Positions 24,919 through 33,807 of a DNA stretch of 64,000 nucleotides are shown in pieces. Every line of letters begins with the position of its first letter. Position 1 is the stretch's first letter. The translations under genes and the position numbers were made by a program. The notes beneath the pieces were generated by a model that searched no databases, had not been told where the DNA came from, and saw nothing but the letters and a program-made list of their open reading frames with translations. The DNA is from Pseudomonas sp. RIT-PI-r (GTDB lineage Bacteria > Pseudomonadota > Gammaproteobacteria > Pseudomonadales > Pseudomonadaceae), in assembly GCF_001297015.1 (NCBI RefSeq), contig NZ_LIGE01000047.1, forward strand, positions 345,107-409,106, in the 5' to 3' direction.

Positions 24919-26313
24919 TTACAAATGGGTTTCGGCGTATTCAGCCAAGATCGAGCGAGGCACCCCTTGCAGGGTGATGTGCACACCGTTGGGGAAATCC
25001 TTGAAGCGTTCGGTCAGGTAGGTCAGCCCGGAGCTGGTCGCGGACAGGTAAGGGGTGTCGATCTGTGCGAGGTTGCCCAGGCACACCACTTTGGAACCGG
25101 CGCCGGCACGGGTGATGATGGTTTTCATCTGGTGCGGCGTGAGGTTCTGGCATTCGTCGATCAGGATCAGGCTCTGCTGGAAGCTGCGACCACGAATGTA
25201 GTTGAGCGATTTGAACTGCAACGGCACTTTGCTGAGGATGTAATCGACGCTGCCATGGGTATTTTCGTCATCCATGTGCAAGGCTTCGAGGTTGTCGGTG
25301 ATGGCGCCCAGCCAAGGCTCCATTTTTTCCGCTTCGGTGCCGGGCAGGAAGCCGATTTCCTGGTCCAGGCCCTGCACGCTGCGGGTCGCGATGATGCGGC
25401 GATAACGCTTGCTGACCATGGTCTGCTCAATCGCAGCAGCCAGTGCCAGAATGGTTTTACCGGAGCCTGCGGCACCTGACAGGTTGACCAGATGAATGTC
25501 CGGATCGAGCAGCGCGTACAGCGCCAGACTTTGATAAATGTCGCGCGGTTTAAGGCCCCACGCTTCCTGGTGCAGCAGCGGTTCCTGGTGCAGGTCGAGA
25601 ATCAGCAAGCGGTCTTCTTCAATCTCCTTGATCCAGCCGACGAAGCCCTGCTCATCAATGATGAACTCATTGATGTGTACCGCCGGCAAATTGTCGATCA
25701 ATTGCACCTGGTGCCAGGTGCGGCCGTGATCCTGACGGGTTTCAACCTTGCTCACGCGGTCCCAGAAGGAGCCGGTCATGTTGTGGTAACCGTTGGGCAG
25801 CAGGGATACGTCGTCGACCAGTTGGTCGGTGCTGTAGTCCTCGGAGGCGATACCGCAGGCGCGCGCCTTGAGGCGCATGTTGATGTCTTTGGTGACCAGC
25901 ACCACCGGTTTTTTCGGCTCGCGGGTGTGCAGGTCGATCAGTTGGTTGATGATTTTGTTGTCGTTCAGGTGCTCGGGCAGAATCAGGTTCGATTCAGCCT
26001 GCTTGCTCATCAGAATTGACAGCAAGCCCTTCGGCCCGCCCTTGCCGCGCTGGATCGGTACACCCAGTTCGACGTCTTCCGGGGAAGCATCACCCAGGGT
26101 CTTGTCGATCAGCCGGATGGCCTGACGGCATTCGGCGGCCACGCTGTGATGCCCGCTCTTGAGCTTGTCCAGCTCTTCAAGCACGGTCATCGGGATCGCA
26201 ACGTGGTGTTCTTCGAAATTCAGCAGGGCGTTTGGATCGTGAATCAATACGTTGGTATCGAGTACATACAGGATTGGCTGGTTGGAGGAAGGGCTACGTC
26301 CGTGATCATCCAT
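24919..26313 (-). CDS. PIN-PhoH family ATPase/ribonuclease
   Basis: A 464-residue two-domain protein of the PhoH2/YlaK type. The N-terminal PIN domain has VLDTNVLIHDP with Asp19 and a second acidic cluster LVTKDINMRLKA with Asp142. The PhoH ATPase domain has Walker A GAAGSGKT at 280-287 and Walker B LILIDECQN at 382-390. Such proteins are ATP-dependent RNA helicase/RNases in the cases studied. It is monocistronic with its own terminator. Confidence 0.92.
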   Translation of the reverse strand: MDDHGRSPSSNQPILYVLDTNVLIHDPNALLNFEEHHVAIPMTVLEELDKLKSGHHSVAAECRQAIRLIDKTLGDASPEDVELGVPIQRGKGGPKGLLSILMSKQAESNLILPEHLNDNKIINQLIDLHTREPKKPVVLVTKDINMRLKARACGIASEDYSTDQLVDDVSLLPNGYHNMTGSFWDRVSKVETRQDHGRTWHQVQLIDNLPAVHINEFIIDEQGFVGWIKEIEEDRLLILDLHQEPLLHQEAWGLKPRDIYQSLALYALLDPDIHLVNLSGAAGSGKTILALAAAIEQTMVSKRYRRIIATRSVQGLDQEIGFLPGTEAEKMEPWLGAITDNLEALHMDDENTHGSVDYILSKVPLQFKSLNYIRGRSFQQSLILIDECQNLTPHQMKTIITRAGAGSKVVCLGNLAQIDTPYLSATSSGLTYLTERFKDFPNGVHITLQGVPRSILAEYAETHL

Positions 26314-26650
26314 ACTCGGTCACCTATGTCAGAGCCAGTAGACGCAATACCTGAGCGGTGCTGCGCCTCGAAGTGACTGCCGAAATCTCACCTGCGGAGA
26401 TTCAAGTGACTGCAAACAAACGGGTCTTGGAAGACGCCACCTGTGTTGCAGGTTTCGGCGGTCTGTCTTCGTAATACTCCAAAACCGATGACATAAAAAA
26501 GTACTTTGACGGTTTTTTTAAGTTTATTTTGCAAAGTGACGAAAAGCCCTTGGCGGACTCCGTCGACACCGTTAGAGTCGGAAGTCCGCCTGCATCAAAT
26601 CCTCTGAAAAAATCGCCCTACGCCCAATGTTTCCGGGCTTTTGCCGTTTC
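26314..26650. other. Region upstream of the PhoH gene
   Basis: 337 bases without a gene. It holds the PhoH promoter and, at 26552-26590, an inverted repeat GGCGGACT/AGTCCGCC with an inner CGAC/GTCG stem. The repeat could be a 3' hairpin of the deacetylase transcript. Nothing else is recognised. Confidence 0.55.
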
Positions 26651-27790
26651 TCAGCGAAACGCGTCCTGACAGTCTTCCCAGCCAATGCCGCTCTGCGCGG
26701 TTTGCGTGATCAGCCACGGCAACGAGGTCTTCACCGCGTCTTGTTTCATGTTGAAATTGATCACCCCGTGACGCCACAGCAGCATCAGGGTCAGCACTCG
26801 CTGTGCACTCGCCGCGCCTTTGAGTTTGCCGGCACCGTCCTGGGCATCGATGTCCCACAGTGCCACTTGCAGCCCTTGGCTATTGAAGAAGCCTTGTGCA
26901 TCACTGCGGCGCTGGCCCTCCGGCGGACGGAACAGCGGCACGTAGTTTTCCGGCAGTTTGGTCTTCACCAGATCGGCGCTGCGGCGCACTGAATCCTGCC
27001 AGTCCTGCCAGTGACTGTGGGAGCGGAACTCCCAACCCTGCACACCGACGCATTGTTTCGAGAAGCTCGCTTGCAGGCTGGTGACCGAGCGATCGGCCAA
27101 CCGCGCCTGGATATCCTTGCCCAACACGAAGAACGTGCCACTGAGGTTCGATTTGCGCAGGTACTCGGTGAGCCAGTCGGTGTTGTCCGGCTGCAGGTTG
27201 GCGGCGCTGTCGAAGGTCAGCAGAAACAGCCGGTCGTGCATCTCGTCGCCATTGCGCTCGTAGTCGCCGAAACGATCGAATTCGTTGCTGGTCTGCGGTG
27301 ACAAGGCCGCCTTGCGCATCAATTCGTCCAGATACTGCAAATGGAAGATCCGGCTCGGCTCGGCCCACTTGGTGTAATAACTGTCGTCGCTGACCACGAA
27401 CTTCGCGGCCTGCTCGCGCAGGGTCGGCAGGTCTTCGACGAGGAAGCAGAACGAGGCATCCTGGTCGCAGCTTTGCTGGGCGTAGTTGTAGTTGGTCAAC
27501 AGCCGCTGCCAGAGGTGCTGGCGCAGGCTGTTGACCGCGTCGATATTGATCGTGCGCAGGCCCAGACGCTGAGCCAAAGCAGCTTCGTCAATCGATTCGG
27601 TGCCGAGCAGGCCACGGGCGAACATGAGGATTTCTGCCCGGGACGCGACGTCGAACAAGGTCGGACTGGTCAGTTGTTCCGGCCAGGTGCTGCGATCCAG
27701 CGTCGCCACATCGCCCGGCGCCGCAACGGCACCGAAGCTCAACAGCCATGCGGTGAATAAAAGAACAATGCGCAAAAGGGATGTCTCCAT
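26651..27790 (-). CDS. Polysaccharide-deacetylase-like protein, exported
   Basis: A 379-residue protein with a signal peptide (MLRIVLL-type core, cleavage after AVAA near residue 24). A NodB-like domain lies at ~185-350. Motif 1 is TFDSA (192-196) in place of TFDDG, motif 2 is HSHW (His258, His260) and motif 3 is FRPPEGQ (287-293). The TFDSA change keeps the first Asp but loses the usual metal-binding second Asp, so activity is uncertain. The N-terminal 160 residues match nothing I recognise. It is monocistronic, in the cell envelope or periplasm. Confidence 0.8.
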   Translation of the reverse strand: METSLLRIVLLFTAWLLSFGAVAAPGDVATLDRSTWPEQLTSPTLFDVASRAEILMFARGLLGTESIDEAALAQRLGLRTINIDAVNSLRQHLWQRLLTNYNYAQQSCDQDASFCFLVEDLPTLREQAAKFVVSDDSYYTKWAEPSRIFHLQYLDELMRKAALSPQTSNEFDRFGDYERNGDEMHDRLFLLTFDSAANLQPDNTDWLTEYLRKSNLSGTFFVLGKDIQARLADRSVTSLQASFSKQCVGVQGWEFRSHSHWQDWQDSVRRSADLVKTKLPENYVPLFRPPEGQRRSDAQGFFNSQGLQVALWDIDAQDGAGKLKGAASAQRVLTLMLLWRHGVINFNMKQDAVKTSLPWLITQTAQSGIGWEDCQDAFR

Positions 27791-27839
27791 AACAAAACCC
27801 GCGCGGCACTATAGCTGATAAGCCACGACGCTGATCCCT

Positions 27840-27926
27840 GTAGGAGTGAGCCTGCTCGCGATAGCAATAGATCAGTCACCACCCTGTTGAATGTCAGACC
27901 GCTATCGCGAGCAGGCTCACTCCTAC
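27840..27926. repeat. REP doublet, family A
   Basis: GTAGGAGTGAGCCTGCTCGC arms, in the divergent spacer between the deacetylase-like gene and yaaA. Confidence 0.93.
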
Positions 27927-28025
27927 AGGGAATGCGCCAAGCCGTCGATCACCTATCACGCTCATAGCTGGAGTCAACTCGGACAACCCCCTAGAATCGC
28001 CCCCACGATTAAAGGAGACGACTTC

Positions 28026-28805
28026 ATGCTGATGGTGATTTCCCCCGCCAAGACCCTCGATTACGAAACACCGCCGGCGACCCAGCGCTTCACTCAGCCG
28101 CAATACCTCGACCATTCCCAGGAACTGATCCAGCAACTGCGCGACCTGACCCCGGCGCAGATCAGCGAACTGATGCACGTATCGGACAAGATCGGCGGGC
28201 TCAACGCCGCGCGTTTCGGCAGCTGGACGCCCGCGTTCACCCCAGAGAATGCCAAGCAGGCACTGCTCGCCTTCAAGGGTGACGTCTACACCGGTCTCGA
28301 CGCGCAATCCTTCAGCGAAGCCAATTTCGATTACGCGCAAAAACACCTGCGCATGCTCTCCGGCCTCTACGGCCTGCTGCGTCCGCTGGACTTGATGCAA
28401 CCGTATCGCTTGGAAATGGGCACCAAACTGGCCAACGCCCGTGGCAAAGACCTTTATGCCTTCTGGGGCACGCGCATCAGCGAATGGCTGAACGAAGCGC
28501 TGGCCGATCAGGGCGACGACATTCTGCTCAACCTCGCCTCAAACGAATACTTCTCGGCGGTCAAACGCACAGCGTTGAACGCGCGGATCATCAACACCGA
28601 GTTCAAGGATCAGAAGAACGGCCAGTACAAGATCATCAGCTTCTACGCGAAGAAGGCTCGCGGCCTGATGAGCCGTTTCGTGATCCAGGAAAAAATCAAC
28701 GATCCAGCGCTGCTCAAGCAATTCGATGTACAGGGTTATCGCTACAGCGCTGAACAGTCGAAACCCGACAATCTGGTGTTTTTGCGCGACCACGCACCTG
28801 AATAA
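28026..28805 (+). CDS. yaaA: Peroxide stress protein YaaA (DUF328)
   Basis: A 259-residue YaaA family protein (MLMVISPAKTLDYETPPATQ start, KIGGLNAARFGSW, LYGLLRPLDLMQPYRLEMGTKL, LNLASNEYF, KKARGLMSRFVI). The E. coli member limits free iron and oxidative DNA damage under peroxide stress. ATG 28026 follows AAAGGAGACGACTTC, a strong ribosome site. An upstream frame that begins in the REP is rejected. Confidence 0.94.
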   Translation: MLMVISPAKTLDYETPPATQRFTQPQYLDHSQELIQQLRDLTPAQISELMHVSDKIGGLNAARFGSWTPAFTPENAKQALLAFKGDVYTGLDAQSFSEANFDYAQKHLRMLSGLYGLLRPLDLMQPYRLEMGTKLANARGKDLYAFWGTRISEWLNEALADQGDDILLNLASNEYFSAVKRTALNARIINTEFKDQKNGQYKIISFYAKKARGLMSRFVIQEKINDPALLKQFDVQGYRYSAEQSKPDNLVFLRDHAPE

Positions 28806-28817
28806 AGCATGCCCAAT

Positions 28818-28845
28818 GCACGACTCTTTCTATAAAGAGTCGTGC
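28818..28845 (+). terminator. Hairpin downstream of yaaA
   Basis: Perfect 12-bp stem GCACGACTCTTT/AAAGAGTCGTGC with a CTAT loop, 12 bases after the stop and without a T-tract. Confidence 0.65.
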
Positions 28846-29116
28846 AGCTCGCACGATGTCAAAAATCCCCCGCCTGTTTTCGCCATTTTAATGGCGCCAG
28901 AAATACCTCCCTGTCTTTTCTAAGATTAGTTTCACTCGACACTGATCATTTTTTTCAGTAGTGGCACCTAAATTTTTTCACCGTAGTGGCACAAAACTAT
29001 CTAACGTGATTATTCGCCTGTTAATAAAGGTCGGAAACGAAAGTGCTATCAAATTGAGATTAGTGCCATCTCTGACAATATTTCAAGAAATTTCAGATTT
29101 CGCGATGAGCGGACAG

Positions 29117-29143
29117 GAACTTCGTCCGAATGCATAGCTCATA
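29117..29143 (+). promoter_or_regulatory. Candidate AlgU (sigma-22) promoter of algD
   Basis: The -35 box GAACTT, a perfect consensus match, is 16 bases upstream of TCATA (consensus TCtga). It would start the transcript near 29150 and leave a leader of ~465 bases before algD. AlgU control of algD is established in the genus. The start point here is inferred. Confidence 0.6.
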
Positions 29144-29616
29144 CCACCGGTAACGATTCTCGCCGAGTTTGTACGAGATAACTTACGCAGAGCAGAAAGC
29201 CATGTAACCAAGTTGTCACAGCAACTTGCCCGAATGACTAACTAGTCTGATTACGGAACGATGGACAGGAGATACGCACCATTAATATCCCCTACAAAGG
29301 CCATGGCCGCGCCCCTATAAACGTGCTCGCCTGAGCACCAAACCGCTTGATTTACGGGACTTTCATCCTGCCATCGAGCGCGCAAGACGATTGCACAAGA
29401 GTCTTCCACAAGGAAGATCGGCTGCATAACAGGGCAAGTCATAACAACAAGGCCTGGTTGCGCACATCTTGAGTGCACTTATTTAGACACTCGAAACTTA
29501 GTATGCCTGCACACGGCATTGTGGCGCCTGTAAGCCGCACTTTCGAGTGCACTAATGAACGCTGAACACCATTAACTCCGGCCTTCTAAGGCCTGATATA
29601 TACAGAGGTAATTGCG

Positions 29617-30933
29617 ATGCGCATCAGCATATTTGGTTTGGGTTACGTTGGCGCAGTATGTGCCGGTTGCCTGTCTGCACGGGGCCATGACGTGGTTGGC
29701 GTCGATGTTGCCAAAGACAAGATCGACATGATCAACGCTGGCAAATCCCCCATTGTTGAACCGGGCCTGGGCGAACTTCTGCAACAGGGTATCCAGACCG
29801 GTCGTCTGCGTGGCACGACCAACTTCGCCGAAGCGATTCGTGACACTGACCTGTCGATGATCTGCGTTGGCACGCCGAGCAAAAAGAACGGCGACCTCGA
29901 ACTGAACTACATCGAAGCGGTATGCCGCGAGATCGGTTTTGTTCTGCGTGAAAAGACCACCCGCCATACCATCGTCGTACGCAGCACCGTACTGCCGGGC
30001 ACTGTTGCCAACGTGGTGATCCCGATTCTCGAAGACTGCTCGGGCAAGAAGGCCGGCGTCGACTTCGGCGTTGCGGTCAACCCTGAGTTCCTGCGCGAAT
30101 CCACCGCCATCGCCGACTACGACCTGCCACCGATGACCGTCATCGGCGAGTTCGACAAGGCTTCGGGCGACGTTCTGCAATCGCTGTACGAAGAACTCGA
30201 CGCACCGATCATCCGCAAGGACATCGCTGTCGCCGAGATGATCAAGTACACCTGCAACGTCTGGCACGCGACCAAAGTGACCTTCGCCAACGAGATCGGC
30301 AACATCGCCAAAGCGGTCGGCGTTGATGGCCGTGAAGTGATGGAAGTGGTCTGCCAGGACAAGACCCTCAACCTGTCCCAGTACTACATGCGCCCGGGCT
30401 TCGCCTTCGGCGGCTCGTGCCTGCCGAAAGACGTGCGCGCCCTGACCTACCGCGCCGGTTCCCTGGACGTCGAAGCGCCGCTGCTCAACTCGCTGATGCG
30501 CAGCAACGAATCGCAAGTGCAGAACGCCTTCGACATTGTTGAAAGCCACGACAAACGCAAAGTCGCCCTGCTCGGCCTGAGCTTCAAGGCCGGCACCGAC
30601 GACCTGCGCGAAAGCCCGCTGGTAGAACTGGCCGAGATGCTGATCGGCAAGGGTTACGACCTGAGCATCTACGACAGCAACGTCGAGTACGCCCGTGTTC
30701 ACGGCGCGAACAAGGACTACATCGAGTCGAAAATCCCGCACGTATCGTCCCTGCTCAACGCGGACTTCGATTCGGTGATCGACAACTCCGACGTGATCAT
30801 CCTCGGCAACCGCGACGAGAAATTCCGCGCGCTGGCCCAACAAGCGCCGCACGGCAAACAGGTCATCGACCTGGTCGGCTTCATGGCCAAAGCCACCGAC
30901 GCCGGTACTCGCACCGAAGGTATCTGCTGGTAA
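29617..30933 (+). CDS. algD: GDP-mannose 6-dehydrogenase
   Basis: A 438-residue NAD-dependent dehydrogenase that makes GDP-mannuronate, the committed alginate precursor. The N-terminal Rossmann motif is ISIFGLGYVGAVCAGCL, the middle dimer helix contains AEMIKYTCNVWHATKVTFANEIG, and the catalytic Cys268 is in FGGSCLPKDVRAL, the same number as in P. aeruginosa. It is the first gene of the operon and carries the main control point. A REP doublet follows it before alg8. Confidence 0.98.
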   Translation: MRISIFGLGYVGAVCAGCLSARGHDVVGVDVAKDKIDMINAGKSPIVEPGLGELLQQGIQTGRLRGTTNFAEAIRDTDLSMICVGTPSKKNGDLELNYIEAVCREIGFVLREKTTRHTIVVRSTVLPGTVANVVIPILEDCSGKKAGVDFGVAVNPEFLRESTAIADYDLPPMTVIGEFDKASGDVLQSLYEELDAPIIRKDIAVAEMIKYTCNVWHATKVTFANEIGNIAKAVGVDGREVMEVVCQDKTLNLSQYYMRPGFAFGGSCLPKDVRALTYRAGSLDVEAPLLNSLMRSNESQVQNAFDIVESHDKRKVALLGLSFKAGTDDLRESPLVELAEMLIGKGYDLSIYDSNVEYARVHGANKDYIESKIPHVSSLLNADFDSVIDNSDVIILGNRDEKFRALAQQAPHGKQVIDLVGFMAKATDAGTRTEGICW

Positions 30934-30942
30934 AGCAGCCCT

Positions 30943-31038
30943 GTAGGAGCTGTCGAGTGAAACGAGGCTGCGATCTTTTCGGGAACACCAAAATCCCAAG
31001 CGAAAGATCAAAAGATCGCAGCCTTCGGCAGCTCCTAC
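30943..31038. repeat. REP doublet, family B (variant), inside the alginate operon
   Basis: GTAGGAGCTGTCGAGTGAAACGAGGCTGCGATC-type left arm (with an insertion like that at 4987-5079) and the normal right arm CAGCCTTCGGCAGCTCCTAC. It lies between algD and alg8. Confidence 0.9.
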
Positions 31039-31102
31039 ATGTCCTTGCAAGTTTTTGTAAGCCTGCCTTAACCCCATCGGGCCCGGCCCGAGATAGAGAC
31101 GG

Positions 31103-32593
31103 ATGCAGATTATGCACAGGCTAAAGCACGGCCTACTTCAGGCCGCCGGTTGGCTGTTTTACCTAAGTTTGTTGATGGGCCTGGCCTTGATGCTGCCCAC
31201 GTCCACATTCGACTCCGAGTCGAAGGACTTCATTTTCCTGATTGGCGCCGTGGGTATCTGGCGCTACTCGATGGGTGCAACGCACTTTGTGCGCGGCATG
31301 ATTTTTCTCTACATCGTTTACCCGCACCTGCGCCGCAAAGTGCGCAAGCTGGGTAAGGCGGCGGACCCGTCGCATGTGTTCCTGATGGTCACCAGTTTCC
31401 GTATCGACGCGCTGACCACGGCGCAGGTCTACAGCTCGGTGATCCGTGAAGCCATCGATTGCGAACTGCCGACCACCGTGGTCTGCTCGATCGTCGAAAT
31501 GTCCGATGAGCTGCTGGTCAAGGCACTGTGGGCGCGGATGAATCCGCCAGATCGCGTCAAGCTCGACTTCGTGCGCATTCCCGGCACCGGCAAACGTGAT
31601 GGCCTGGCCTACGGTTTCCGCGCGATCTCCCGTCACCTGCCGGACGACCGTGCAGTCGTCGCGGTGATCGATGGCGACACCGTGCTCGGCGAAGGCACCG
31701 TGCGCAAGACCGTGCCGTGGTTCCAGCTGTTCGGCAACGTCGGCGGCCTGACCACCAACGAATTCTGCGAAGTGCGCGGCGGCTACATCATGAGCGAATG
31801 GCACAAGCTGCGTTTCGCCCAGCGCCACATCAACATGTGCTCGATGGCCCTGTCCAAGCGCGTACTGACCATGACCGGTCGTATGTCGGTGTTCCGCGCC
31901 ACCGTGGTGACCAACCCGGAATTCATCGCCGACGTTGAAAGCGACTCGCTGCAACACTGGCGTCTGGGCCGCTTCAAGTTTTTGACCGGCGACGACAAGT
32001 CGAGCTGGTTCAGCCTGATGCGCCTCGGTTACGACACCTTTTACGTGCCTGACGCGGCGATCAACACCGTGGAACACCCGCCGGAAAAAAGCTTTATCAA
32101 GGCCAGCCGCAAACTGATGTTCCGCTGGTACGGCAACAACCTGCGGCAGAACTCGCGAGCGCTGGGCCTGGGTGTGAAACGCCTCGGCGCCTTCACCTCG
32201 GTGGTGCTGTTCGATCAACGCGTATCGATGTGGACCTCCTTGCTCGGCCTGACCGTGGCGATCATCGCCAGCTTCAAATACGGCACCGCGTTCATCCTGG
32301 TTTACCTGCTGTGGATCGGCATCACCCGCCTGATCCTGACATTGCTGCTGTCGTGCTCCGGTCACCGCATCGGCCCGGCTTACCCAGCGATTCTGTATTA
32401 CAACCAGATCGTCGGTGCGCTGGTGAAGATCTACGTGTTCTTCCGCCTCGACCAACAATCCTGGACTCGCCAACCCACATCCCTGACCCGTGATCTCGCC
32501 AGCTTTCAACGTTGGTTCAACACCTGGTCGTCTCGGACCATGACCTTCTCCGCCGGCAGCATTTTTGTCGCCGTGCTGCTGATGATGGTCTGA
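31103..32593 (+). CDS. alg8: Alginate polymerase, glycosyltransferase Alg8
   Basis: A 496-residue inner-membrane GT2 glycosyltransferase. Membrane segments occur at the N-terminus (QAAGWLFYLSLLMGLALML) and C-terminus. The cytosolic catalytic part has VIDGDTVLGEG (the DxD site), a further acidic ADVESDSLQHW and a KASRKLMFRWYGNN stretch near the QxxRW position. It polymerises mannuronate from GDP-ManA together with Alg44. A second in-frame ATG at 31112 (MHRLKHG) gives 493 residues and matches the P. aeruginosa N-terminus, so the true start may be 9 bases inside. Confidence 0.95.
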   Translation: MQIMHRLKHGLLQAAGWLFYLSLLMGLALMLPTSTFDSESKDFIFLIGAVGIWRYSMGATHFVRGMIFLYIVYPHLRRKVRKLGKAADPSHVFLMVTSFRIDALTTAQVYSSVIREAIDCELPTTVVCSIVEMSDELLVKALWARMNPPDRVKLDFVRIPGTGKRDGLAYGFRAISRHLPDDRAVVAVIDGDTVLGEGTVRKTVPWFQLFGNVGGLTTNEFCEVRGGYIMSEWHKLRFAQRHINMCSMALSKRVLTMTGRMSVFRATVVTNPEFIADVESDSLQHWRLGRFKFLTGDDKSSWFSLMRLGYDTFYVPDAAINTVEHPPEKSFIKASRKLMFRWYGNNLRQNSRALGLGVKRLGAFTSVVLFDQRVSMWTSLLGLTVAIIASFKYGTAFILVYLLWIGITRLILTLLLSCSGHRIGPAYPAILYYNQIVGALVKIYVFFRLDQQSWTRQPTSLTRDLASFQRWFNTWSSRTMTFSAGSIFVAVLLMMV

Positions 32594-32628
32594 CCCGCCC
32601 CTATTGAATTAACAAGGAAATCGCCCCT

Positions 32629-33798
32629 ATGAATACCGCCGTCAACGCCAACGTAGTGCATGAATCCGAAGCCCAGCGCCAACACGCCCGCGTGAAAATC
32701 CCGGCCAAGCTGCGCTTCTTCGGTCCAGACCGGACGCCGGTCGAAGCGCGGGTCATCGACCTGTCTGCCGGTGGTCTGGCGTTCAACGCCGGGCAACTTC
32801 AGTTGACCATTGGCCAGGTGTACAAGGCGCGTCTGCAATTCGTCATCGACAACCTCGGCATCGCCATGGACGTTGAACTGCAAGTGCGTTCCTTCGACCG
32901 CCAGACCGGCCGTGCCGGCTGCCAGTTCCAGAACCTTGAGCCGCAGGACATTTCCACCCTGCGCCACTTGATCACTTCGCACCTGGCCGGCGACATCGTC
33001 AGCATCGGCGAAGTACTGGCAACCCTGCAGCGCGACAACTTCACCAAAGCGCGCAAGGTCAAGGACGGCGGCTCCGGCATGACCCCGTTCGGGCGCCTGA
33101 AAGCAGTGACCTTCAGCGCCGGTATCTTCGCGGTCGGTCTGGTCGCGGCGGGGCTCATTTTCAAATCGGTATACGGCATGTACTTCGTCAGCCACGCGCA
33201 GGCCGGTCTGGTCAGCGTACCGGGGATGAACATCACCATGCCGCGCGACGGCACCGTGCAGAGCCTGGTCAAGTCCGATGGCGTCGCGGCCAAAGGCGCG
33301 CCACTGGCGACCTTCAGCACCAGCATGCTCGATGTGCTCAAGGGCCATCTGGAAGAAGATCAACTGTCCCCGGCCAAGGTTGAAGAACTGTTCGGCAAGC
33401 AAATGACCGGCACCCTGACTTCGCCGTGCGATTGCACCGTGGCCCAGCAACTGGTGGCGGACGGTCAGTACGCAAGCAAAGGTGATGTGATCTTCCAATT
33501 GGTGCCGCGCAACACCCAGGCCACCGTCGATGCGCGCTTCTCTTATCGCCAGTTCGGCGACGTGCGTCCGGGCACCCCGGTGAGCTTCCAGATCGCCGGC
33601 GAAGACAAGACCCGCACCGGCAAGATCGTCAGCAGCACCAGCCTGAAAAGCGCCGACCTGTCCTCCGACATCCGCGTGCAGATCCAGCCTGACGAGCCGC
33701 TCGACAGCAGCCTCGCCGGCCGTCCGGTGGAAGTGAACAGCGACCGTGGCCCGAACCTGAACTGGCTGATCGACAAAGCCATGGCTGCCGGTCTTTAA
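32629..33798 (+). CDS. alg44: Alginate co-polymerase and c-di-GMP receptor Alg44
   Basis: A 389-residue protein. The cytosolic PilZ domain has the c-di-GMP-binding residues R17xxxR21 and D44xS46xxG, at the same positions as in P. aeruginosa. One membrane helix lies at ~163-185 (FSAGIFAVGLVAAGLIF), followed by a periplasmic HlyD-like beta-barrel/lipoyl region. It switches on Alg8 when c-di-GMP is bound and may bridge to AlgK/E. It lies 35 bases after alg8. Confidence 0.97.
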   Translation: MNTAVNANVVHESEAQRQHARVKIPAKLRFFGPDRTPVEARVIDLSAGGLAFNAGQLQLTIGQVYKARLQFVIDNLGIAMDVELQVRSFDRQTGRAGCQFQNLEPQDISTLRHLITSHLAGDIVSIGEVLATLQRDNFTKARKVKDGGSGMTPFGRLKAVTFSAGIFAVGLVAAGLIFKSVYGMYFVSHAQAGLVSVPGMNITMPRDGTVQSLVKSDGVAAKGAPLATFSTSMLDVLKGHLEEDQLSPAKVEELFGKQMTGTLTSPCDCTVAQQLVADGQYASKGDVIFQLVPRNTQATVDARFSYRQFGDVRPGTPVSFQIAGEDKTRTGKIVSSTSLKSADLSSDIRVQIQPDEPLDSSLAGRPVEVNSDRGPNLNWLIDKAMAAGL

Positions 33799-33807
33799 GT
33801 CGAGGAC

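Larger units (their letters stand above)
28806..29616 (+). promoter_or_regulatory. Alginate operon control region
   Basis: 811 bases, clearly more AT-rich than its surroundings and without a coding frame. It contains the yaaA 3' hairpin, two copies of GTAGTGGCAC, a candidate AlgU promoter (29117-29143) and two copies of GAGTGCACT. algD regions in Pseudomonas are long and bind several regulators (AlgR, AmrZ, AlgB). I cannot assign individual sites to these. Confidence 0.75.
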
